This document shows, one piece after another, positions 37,817 to 44,504 of a stretch of DNA of 44,504 bases (its first letter is position 1; every line of letters starts with the position of its first letter). The notes beneath the pieces are model-generated. The model made no database searches. It saw only the letters and a program-made list of their open reading frames with translations, and had not been told where the DNA came from. Source of the DNA: Acetatifactor sp. (lineage in GTDB: Bacteria > Bacillota > Clostridia > Lachnospirales > Lachnospiraceae); NCBI GenBank assembly GCA_029050705.1, contig JAIDME010000217.1, positions 1 to 44,504 of the forward strand, given 5' to 3'. A program made the translations under genes and the position numbers.

Positions 37817-38395
37817 CTAACTAAAATAATCTTCAGCCAGTATTGCATATATTACTTTGTCAAATATTCCGTTATTACATTTACCTCCTTGCCGCAGTGT
37901 CCCTTCCCACTTCATACCGGCCTTTTCCTGCATTTTCCCTGAAGCAGGATTTTCATTCGCATGCCATGCATATACTCGATTCATTCCTACTTCTTTAAAG
38001 AAAAATTCAATAACCTTTTTTGTCGCTTCTGTCATAAGACCTTGATTCCACCAATTTTTCCCAATCTCACATGCTAATTCCACCTGACGCAGTTCATCAT
38101 CCGGATGCATTCCAAAATAGCGTCCGATAACTTCACCAGTCTCCTTTAGTTGAATTGCCCAACTATAACGATCCATTTTTTCATATGCATTTAGCCAATT
38201 ATGCGTAAACATATTTGCATTTGTCAACACATCTGCAATACAGTTCATGGGCGCATAATTTGTCCATTTCCAAACATCCTTATCATTCCAGCAATTGTAA
38301 TAAATCTGTTCAAGGTCTTCTTTTTGAAAGCGTCGTAATATCAGGCGTGGTGTTTCGAGATAAACCGTCCCTTTGTGTGTCATTGCTCCAATCAC
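37817..38395 (-). CDS. GNAT N-acetyltransferase (RimJ/RimL-like)
   Basis: LETPRLILRRFQKEDLEQIY, ELACEIGKNWWNQGLMTEATKKVIEFFFKEVGMNRVYAWHANENPASGKMQEKAGMKWEG. Confidence 0.92.
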   Translation of the reverse strand: MIGAMTHKGTVYLETPRLILRRFQKEDLEQIYYNCWNDKDVWKWTNYAPMNCIADVLTNANMFTHNWLNAYEKMDRYSWAIQLKETGEVIGRYFGMHPDDELRQVELACEIGKNWWNQGLMTEATKKVIEFFFKEVGMNRVYAWHANENPASGKMQEKAGMKWEGTLRQGGKCNNGIFDKVIYAILAEDYFS

Positions 38396-39003
38396 CTCCG
38401 AGTATTCAGCTGTTCATACGCTGCAATGAAGTTGTCATGGGGACATAGAATCATATTATTGTCAACCATGTATTTCATATATTCATAACATGCCGATTCT
38501 AGTGATATATCAAGCGCAGCATCAACAACATCATAATAAGGGGGTTTTCCCTCTCTGTCCCATGCAAGCTTGTCCGCAATAAAAAGCGACATTTCATATT
38601 TGGAAGCGTCTTTCTTTAATGTAGTATGACATTCTATAGCCGATAATATATCTTCGTCAATTATATTAAAATATTCAGCGGCACATATTTTAGATATGCG
38701 CTGATGAAGCAAAAAAGGATATTTTTTCTCCGCTTCGCATATGTCAAAATTATTTTCATATGCATACTTAAACATATCCGCCGGCTTGATTATTGCACTT
38801 ATATCATGCAAAAGTCCTCCGATAACACACTTATCCCGGTCTAAACCATATCTTTCCGAGATAAATACATTTCTTTCTGCCACATTTGATACATGAATAT
38901 AAGTATTATATTTACCGTTAATCGAAAGAATGCTTTTTACATCTGTCTGAATATCTCCGCTAAGCGTTTCTGTTTTGATATAGGCGAAATTATCAAATAT
39001 CAT
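38392..39003 (-). CDS. HD domain phosphohydrolase (YqeK-like)
   Basis: THVSNVAE-type His, GGLLHDISAIIKP (HD), AIECHTTLKKDAS, LFIADKLAWDREGKPPYYDVVDAALD. Confidence 0.82.
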   Translation of the reverse strand: MIFDNFAYIKTETLSGDIQTDVKSILSINGKYNTYIHVSNVAERNVFISERYGLDRDKCVIGGLLHDISAIIKPADMFKYAYENNFDICEAEKKYPFLLHQRISKICAAEYFNIIDEDILSAIECHTTLKKDASKYEMSLFIADKLAWDREGKPPYYDVVDAALDISLESACYEYMKYMVDNNMILCPHDNFIAAYEQLNTRR

Positions 39004-39025
39004 TTCAACCTCTCCTCTTCTGATT

Positions 39026-39345
39026 TTACCCTTCCAAAAGTATCGCTGTAGATTTGCTCATGAATCGCTTTTGTATATACAATATGATAACTGTTTTAAT
39101 GCTTCCGAATAAATCCTCTTCGCTTACAACATGACTAATATAACTTAACGGCACATAGTCACTGACGCCATTTCTAACCATTTCAACACAAAGATTTGAC
39201 ATAAGGACTTTTCCTTTACTCCCTGCACCTGATGCACCGTCAGCCAATACGAATGTCGTTTGATCCGGGGATATGTAATATGCATCACCATTTATGCCAC
39301 TCGTTCCTACAATACTGTAACCTTCACATAATGCAATTTTCCCAC
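39026..39345 (-). pseudogene. PP2C-like phosphatase remnant
   Basis: Reverse-strand reading GYSIVGTSGINGDAYYISPDQTTFVLADGASGAGSKGKVLMSNLCVEMVRNG; truncated N- and C-terminally. Confidence 0.5.
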
Positions 39346-39352
39346 CTGCTAA

Positions 39353-39922
39353 TCAGTAACTCTTTCCGAAGACAATTTCCACGGTAATCTCATTTACCAG
39401 ACCACTTTCTTCGTCAAACTCAAAGAAATATTTATATTTACCATCATCATAGCGCAGAGTGCCCCAGTCGGTCTCTATGCCAAGCTTGTAGTCGGCCATG
39501 GCCTCTTTGACTCCGGCAGAATCCAACGTGGAGAAATCAATGCCATTAACCAACGCATGAGTGTCCTCCATGGAAAAGGTCAGTTTTGAAATAGGACAAA
39601 GAGACAGCATTTTGGACTCCCTGCCGGGATTATATACCATTACTGTAATACACGGGTGGTCATCCTTGTATATATGGATCAGATCATCGCAATAAGAATT
39701 TGCATCCAAATCTCCATAGGGAATCGCGCCCACGGCGCCGGCTTTGTAGAGCCGTTCCTCATAACCATCATCGGTTTTAGTCAGTGTATACATGTAAGAT
39801 TCTCCAATAATGAGATCTGTGCCGTTAACCGTTACCACCGGAGCAACTCCGCTGCCGCCGCAGCTCGTCAGGAACACAACCAGCAGAAGTAGAGTGCCTA
39901 TAATAGATAGTTTTGCTTTCAT
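39353..39922 (-). CDS. Predicted lipoprotein of unknown function
   Basis: MKAKLSIIGTLLLLVVFLTSCGGSG signal peptide with lipobox LTSC; start behind AGGAAACGAT. Confidence 0.75.
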   Translation of the reverse strand: MKAKLSIIGTLLLLVVFLTSCGGSGVAPVVTVNGTDLIIGESYMYTLTKTDDGYEERLYKAGAVGAIPYGDLDANSYCDDLIHIYKDDHPCITVMVYNPGRESKMLSLCPISKLTFSMEDTHALVNGIDFSTLDSAGVKEAMADYKLGIETDWGTLRYDDGKYKYFFEFDEESGLVNEITVEIVFGKSY

Positions 39923-40205
39923 ATCGTTTCCTTTCTTTTTGTATTTATTATATGTTTTCCATTCGCATACACTATACACTATTTTGGGAGAAACCGCAAT
40001 TCCCCAATACATTTGAGTTTCCCCATTTTTTCCAGGGATTAATTTTATTTTATAAAAGAAATGGAAAAACACAAAACCTTTGTTATAATTAAATCACCAC
40101 AATCAACCAATGCAATTGAGACGGAAACTTTAGTTAAAGCATTTGCAAATATATCGCAAGCATTATTATTAAAATAATTTATATATATGAAAGGATGGAA
40201 TTGTA

Positions 40206-40967
40206 ATGAGTATAATTGATGTTAACAGGGATTCATGGAATAAACAAGCAGATCGATATCAAGAAAATGCGACGTTTTCTTTTGATGAGGTTGACTATGG
40301 TAATAGTTCTTGTCCAAAAGAAAAAGATCTAAAATTAATTGGTGATGTAAAGGGGAAAAAGATACTTGAATTAGGCTGCGGAGGTGCAAATTGTGGTATA
40401 GCGCTTGCGAAGCAAGGCGCAAAAATGACTTGCTTAGACCTATCATCAGAGCAAATTAAGTGTGCACAAAATTATGCTAAGAGAGAAAATGTGGACATAC
40501 GATTTATAACGTCTGCTATCGAAGAGACGAGTAACTTTGAATCAAAAGAATTCGATAAAGTAATATCTATTTGTGCATTTATGTATGTCAAAGATATTGA
40601 TAAGGTATTTCAAGAAGTAAATCGAATGTTAAAATTAGGTGGAACATTTGTATTTAGCTTAAATGACCCGATTTTTTATTCGGTAGCTTTCGGATCCATT
40701 TGGAAGGAAGATGGAATTAGTGATAATTATTTTTATAGTGGAGAAGAAAGATGGAAGTGGTTAGATAGTGATGATTTTGATTTTATTACGTATCGAAGAC
40801 CCATTTATGAATATATTAATTTTTTAGTAGATGCAGGATTTAGTCTTGAACGGTTTTATGAATTTGGATCAGCGAAGCAAAATGCCTCAGAAGAGGAAAT
40901 AGCACTTTATAAAAAGTATCCATCTCTAATGGTATTTAAAGCAAATAAGGTACGAGAATGCAATTAG
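40206..40967 (+). CDS. Class I SAM-dependent methyltransferase
   Basis: KKILELGCGGANCGIALAKQGAKMTCLDLSSEQI, VNRMLKLGGTFVFSLNDP. Confidence 0.92.
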   Translation: MSIIDVNRDSWNKQADRYQENATFSFDEVDYGNSSCPKEKDLKLIGDVKGKKILELGCGGANCGIALAKQGAKMTCLDLSSEQIKCAQNYAKRENVDIRFITSAIEETSNFESKEFDKVISICAFMYVKDIDKVFQEVNRMLKLGGTFVFSLNDPIFYSVAFGSIWKEDGISDNYFYSGEERWKWLDSDDFDFITYRRPIYEYINFLVDAGFSLERFYEFGSAKQNASEEEIALYKKYPSLMVFKANKVRECN

Positions 40968-40984
40968 ACTATAAGCGGCTTTAT

Positions 40985-41606
40985 AACGACTGTTTTAGGA
41001 CGTTTTAGACCTAACCTTAAAATTAGTACCACTCTGCCGCAAAAGGTCAAGAATGAGCCGTATATACCTTCCCGGAAGGATGTAAAGAGGATACTTGAGG
41101 AAATAAAAGATTCTCCGTTCGAGATTCCCATTACTCTGGCCTGCTACGGAATGCGGCGTTCTGAAATTTGTGCCCTGTAGCCTGAGGACATAGACGGTGA
41201 TATTGTGCACATATCAAAAAGTATGGTACAAGACGCACAAAAGAAGTGGGTAGTCAAAACTACAAAGACGACGGAAAGCACCCGGGAAATCATCATCCCC
41301 GCGGAACTGGCGGAGAAAATAAGAGCACAGGGCTACATTTACAAAGGACATCCAAATTCTATCACGAAGCATCTTAAGCGCGTGGAGGATGCACTGGATA
41401 TACCACGCTTCCCTCTCCACAAGTTCCGACACTATTTTGCCAGTCAGATGTCCGCTCTTGGGGTGCCGGATGCAGATATACTCAAAATGGGAGGCTGGGA
41501 GACGGATCATGTGATGAAATCCGTATACCGACATTCTATGTTGGAAAAGGAAGAACAGGCCAAGAGGGAGGCAGCTGAAAAGTTTCGAAGCACCCTTTTT
41601 TCTTAG
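40985..41606 (+). pseudogene. Tyrosine recombinase/integrase remnant with in-frame amber
   Basis: LSTTLPQKVKNEPYIPSRKDVKRILEEIKDSPFEIPITLACYGMRRSEICAL*PEDIDGDIVHI...LHKFRHYFASQMSALGVPDADILKMGGWETDHVMKSVYRHSM. Confidence 0.85.
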
Positions 41607-41680
41607 ACTATTTCATGACAAAAAATTCATAAATCTATGCTTTAACATATTAAAACAGAGCTTTATAAATAGCCGACGAA

Positions 41681-41730
41681 AAAGCCGCAAATCCTTGATT
41701 TCACTAAACAAATCATGGATTTGCGGCTTT
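41681..41730. terminator. Strong hairpin, probable terminator between integrase remnant and tRNA-Pro
   Basis: aaagccgcaaatccttgattt cactaaac aaatcatggatttgcggcttt. Confidence 0.8.
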
Positions 41731-41740
41731 CATTAAGTAG

Positions 41741-41815
41741 TCGGGGTGACAGGATTCGAACCTGCGACCTCCTGGTCCCAAACCAGGCGCTCTAGCCAAA
41801 CTGAGCCACACCCCG
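41741..41815 (-). tRNA. tRNA-Pro(UGG)
   Basis: Reverse strand CGGGGTGTGGCTCAGTTTGGCTAGAGCGCCTGGTTTGGGACCAGGAGGTCGCAGGTTCGAATCCTGTCACCCCGA. Confidence 0.97.
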
Positions 41816-41858
41816 AAGACAAAACAGTGAAACACTGTGTTGTTCATTATATCCCATT

Positions 41859-42347
41859 TTATCGAACACTGTCAAGGTATTCGATGCTAAAATGAAGCTT
41901 GTTCTCTTTGTCCAGTTCCATGATTATGTACGATGGTTTGTGCCCTTCCTGTCTGGGATAAGACAGACTGCCCGGATTTATAGCCGTAACATTTTTATCC
42001 TTATCCACTACCGGTCTGTGGGTATGGCCGTACATCACAATGTCTGCCTCTCTGGCCACCGCTTCCCGCTTCAGCACTTCATTTCCCATAGACACATAAT
42101 AATTGTGCCCGTGCACAACCCACACCTTGTAGGGCCCAATGTCCAGCATCAGTTCCCTGGGCAGATCCGAGAAGAAGTCGTTGTTCCCCAGAACAATCTG
42201 CACCGGACAGTCAGCCGCCTGAGTCAGGGCATACTCGCTGCCCTCCGCATCCCCGCAGTGAATCACCATGTCAGGCTTCTGCTTCTTCAGCACCCGGAAG
42301 TAATTGTCATTCATCTTGTGTGTGTCACTGACAATCAGTATTTTCAT
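41859..42347 (-). CDS. Metallophosphoesterase (YfcE-like phosphodiesterase)
   Basis: ILIVSDTHKMNDNY, MVIHCGDAEGSEY, VLGNNDFF, WVVHGHNYYV, YGHTHRPVVD, INPGSLSYPRQ. Confidence 0.94.
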   Translation of the reverse strand: MKILIVSDTHKMNDNYFRVLKKQKPDMVIHCGDAEGSEYALTQAADCPVQIVLGNNDFFSDLPRELMLDIGPYKVWVVHGHNYYVSMGNEVLKREAVAREADIVMYGHTHRPVVDKDKNVTAINPGSLSYPRQEGHKPSYIIMELDKENKLHFSIEYLDSVR

Positions 42348-42368
42348 TCTTTTTCCAATCCTCTTTCA

Positions 42369-42974
42369 TCAGCCGAAATATTTTTCATATTTTTTCAATT
42401 CTTCCTTCATCAGCTGAAGTGCCTTTCCTCTGTGGCTCACAAGATTTTTCTCCTCACCGGTAAGCTCGGCAGTGGTTTTATGCAGCTCCGGGACATAAAA
42501 AATCGGGTCATAGCCAAATCCACCATTTCCCTTTTCCTCATATCCGATCCTGCCCTCTATGGCCGCCCTGGTAGTCAGTTCCTGTCCCCCCGGCAGCACC
42601 GCCGCAATAGCACATACAAATCTGGCCGTGCGCCTCTCATCCGGTACTCCCTGCAGCCGCTGAATCAGATTGGCATTTTTCACACTGTAAGATGTGTCCT
42701 CACCCAAATATCTTGCAGAATAAACCCCCGGCTCTCTGTTCAGATAATCAATCTCCAATCCGGAATCGTCGGCAAGCACGATGGCATTCGTACGGGCTGC
42801 TACCGCTCTCGCCTTTTTCAATGCGTTCTCCTCATAGGTACTTCCGTTCTCTTCTATGTCGATAGTGATGCCGGCTTCCTTCATGGACCGTACTTCCAAC
42901 CCAAGGTCCGCAAGTATCATTCTGACTTCTTTCATTTTTCCGGCATTGCCGGTTGCAAACACGATTCTTTTCAT
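42369..42974 (-). CDS. rdgB: XTP/dITP diphosphatase (HAM1/RdgB family)
   Basis: IVFATGNAGKMKEVRMIL, VLADDSGLEIDYLNREPGVYSARYLG, GFGYDPIFYVPEL, KNLVSHRGKALQ. Confidence 0.95.
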   Translation of the reverse strand: MKRIVFATGNAGKMKEVRMILADLGLEVRSMKEAGITIDIEENGSTYEENALKKARAVAARTNAIVLADDSGLEIDYLNREPGVYSARYLGEDTSYSVKNANLIQRLQGVPDERRTARFVCAIAAVLPGGQELTTRAAIEGRIGYEEKGNGGFGYDPIFYVPELHKTTAELTGEEKNLVSHRGKALQLMKEELKKYEKYFG

Positions 42975-42994
42975 TTTATGAACATTTTCCTCCG

Positions 42995-44080
42995 TTATTC
43001 CTCTGTTGCTGCCAGTGCCTCCACAGCCTTTGAAATTGCCGACACAAATCCGCCCGCAAGCTTCTCCTGATAACTCCCCTGGCCCAGCAGATACTCCTCC
43101 TTGGGATTAGACAGGAAGCCCAGGGAAATCTCCGCCGCAGGTATTTTCAGCTGCTTCAAAACGCTCTCTTCATCTGCCGCCTTCAGTCCCACAGCCCGGT
43201 TACTGGCTGCGATAGTGACTTCCCTGGTAAGAACATCCGCCCAATCCGGATTGCCAAATCCCGGAATATAATAATCCTCATTATAAAATCCCGTGATTCC
43301 ATAAGCTTCAGTATCTGCCTGGTCCGCGTCTGCACACAGTCGGATATAGAAATCCGCCTCCACCTCCTCCGCAAACCGCACCCTTTCTTCGGATGGAATA
43401 TCCGAATCCTCAGTCCTGGTACAGTAAATACGGACATTCTGAAGGTTAAACTGCTTTTGTATCTGCCTTGCCACCTGCAGTGTGACATCCTTCTCCATCA
43501 GGCTGTAATCAGCAATTCCCGCCTCACTTCCCCCGCCGGCCGGGTCAAGCACAACAATGTAATCGTAAAGCTCCGTGGGTTCATACCAGTTGATCGTCAG
43601 TCCGCGGCTGTCCATGGTACTCCGATACTCCAGCACGCGGTTCATCTCAATTCTCAGCAGTATACCGTCCTCCTGCACCTCACACTGCGCCGCAAGCAGA
43701 GGTGCAATGTCGCCGTTTATATGATTCTCCTCGTAAAATTCTTCCTCTCCGCCATGAATATACAGAAGAAGCTCTCTGTCCACATATCGGTTCTCTATGG
43801 TCACATTTTCCGCCCTGACTCCCTTTGACAGCGGCACACAGAAGGAACCCTGTATGCTGTCATTCGCCTGCAGCACGAGCGTCCTGTCCCCCGCCGTTTC
43901 TCCCTGCTGCCCTGAATTCACAGGCACACCGGAGGGGTCCTGAGACACATCCGCAATCACAATGGTCTTGTTGGCTGCAAAGAAAAGCATTGACGTCATA
44001 CAAGTCAGAAAAATAAAAGTCCAAACTACACAGACCGCTATCATGTTTTCACTTTTTTTCCTGTCATCGTTCCGTTCCAT
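42995..44080 (-). CDS. N-acetylmuramoyl-L-alanine amidase-like (Amidase_3) protein, probably catalytically degenerate
   Basis: N-terminal TM; YIVVLDPAGGGSEAGIADYSLMEKDVTLQVARQIQKQF, YCTRTEDSDIPSEERVRFAEEVEADFYIRLCADAD, PAAEISLGFLSNPKEEYLL. Confidence 0.82.
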   Translation of the reverse strand: MERNDDRKKSENMIAVCVVWTFIFLTCMTSMLFFAANKTIVIADVSQDPSGVPVNSGQQGETAGDRTLVLQANDSIQGSFCVPLSKGVRAENVTIENRYVDRELLLYIHGGEEEFYEENHINGDIAPLLAAQCEVQEDGILLRIEMNRVLEYRSTMDSRGLTINWYEPTELYDYIVVLDPAGGGSEAGIADYSLMEKDVTLQVARQIQKQFNLQNVRIYCTRTEDSDIPSEERVRFAEEVEADFYIRLCADADQADTEAYGITGFYNEDYYIPGFGNPDWADVLTREVTIAASNRAVGLKAADEESVLKQLKIPAAEISLGFLSNPKEEYLLGQGSYQEKLAGGFVSAISKAVEALAATEE

Positions 44081-44504
44081 CGTTATGAGTCTTCCTCGCC
44101 TTCGGCGGCCTTGGGCCTAAAAACTGGTAATAATATGTCTTCATCATACCGTTGTATATCTTCCGATTCTTATCGGCTTTTCTGCCAATATCTCTTTCTG
44201 CGTTCTCGTACGCCGTAATCATATACAGACTCCAGGAATCCAGCGCTCTGTACCTCTCCCCCAGGCAGGCATACAGTGCGGGCAGTTCCTCCTTTTCCTG
44301 CATCCTCTCCCCATATGGAGGATTGGTAATCAGAAATCCATACTTTTTCGGATGGCTCAAATCCGCCACACTTCGCCTTTGAAAATGAATCAGTCCGTCT
44401 ACCCCCGCGAGCCTTGCATTCTGCCTTGCAATGCTTACCATTTGCTCATCAATATCATATCCCTGAATATCCGGTGCCGCCGACATATCCACCATCTCCC
44501 GGGC
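44064..44504 (-). CDS. RNA guanine-N2 methyltransferase (RlmL/THUMP-type), C-terminal part, runs off the window
   Basis: IQGYDIDEQMVSIARQNARLAGVDGLIHFQRRSVADL, GFLITNPPYGERMQE. Confidence 0.88.
   Translation of the reverse strand, partial: AREMVDMSAAPDIQGYDIDEQMVSIARQNARLAGVDGLIHFQRRSVADLSHPKKYGFLITNPPYGERMQEKEELPALYACLGERYRALDSWSLYMITAYENAERDIGRKADKNRKIYNGMMKTYYYQFLGPRPPKARKTHNDGTER

Noticed and set aside
41892-43070. 392-aa plus-strand ORF
   Set aside because: Antisense shadow of the metallophosphoesterase, rdgB and the amidase-like gene; no domain motifs.

Overview
This looks like a Firmicutes (probably Lachnospiraceae) chromosomal window, coded mostly on the minus strand. The conserved backbone includes: spermidine/putrescine ABC transporter genes potA-B-C; an S8 subtilisin-like peptidase; an M18 aminopeptidase; a GDP-L-fucose cassette (gmd-fcl-manC); a DJ-1/PfpI protein; a CYTH protein; a GGDEF and an EAL protein; a CaCA antiporter behind a yybP-ykoY-type (Mn2+) riboswitch; a five-tRNA cluster (Arg-His-Gln-Lys-Leu); a GH9 enzyme; tRNA-Pro; and a phosphodiesterase / XTPase / amidase-like / RNA-methyltransferase block at the right end. 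The most interesting part is the accessory stretch at about 3.0-11.3 kb. It carries a single-protein SIR2-like + Ser/Thr kinase fusion (candidate defence effector), a retropepsin-like aspartyl protease with a small partner ORF, and degenerate nested transposases. These are separated by repeated scars of the 3' end of the S8 peptidase gene, including a 128-bp copy with one mismatch 6.8 kb from the intact gene. Also notable: two nearby proteins that fuse a transferase (SAM methyltransferase, GNAT) to a class-I-inorganic-pyrophosphatase-like domain; a REP/MITE-like double hairpin flanked by an 11-bp direct repeat; a matched pair of stop-codon-proximal hairpins; a cell-wall-amidase-like protein lacking the usual His ligands; and an integrase remnant facing tRNA-Pro. 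All calls come from reading motifs by eye; no database search was run.
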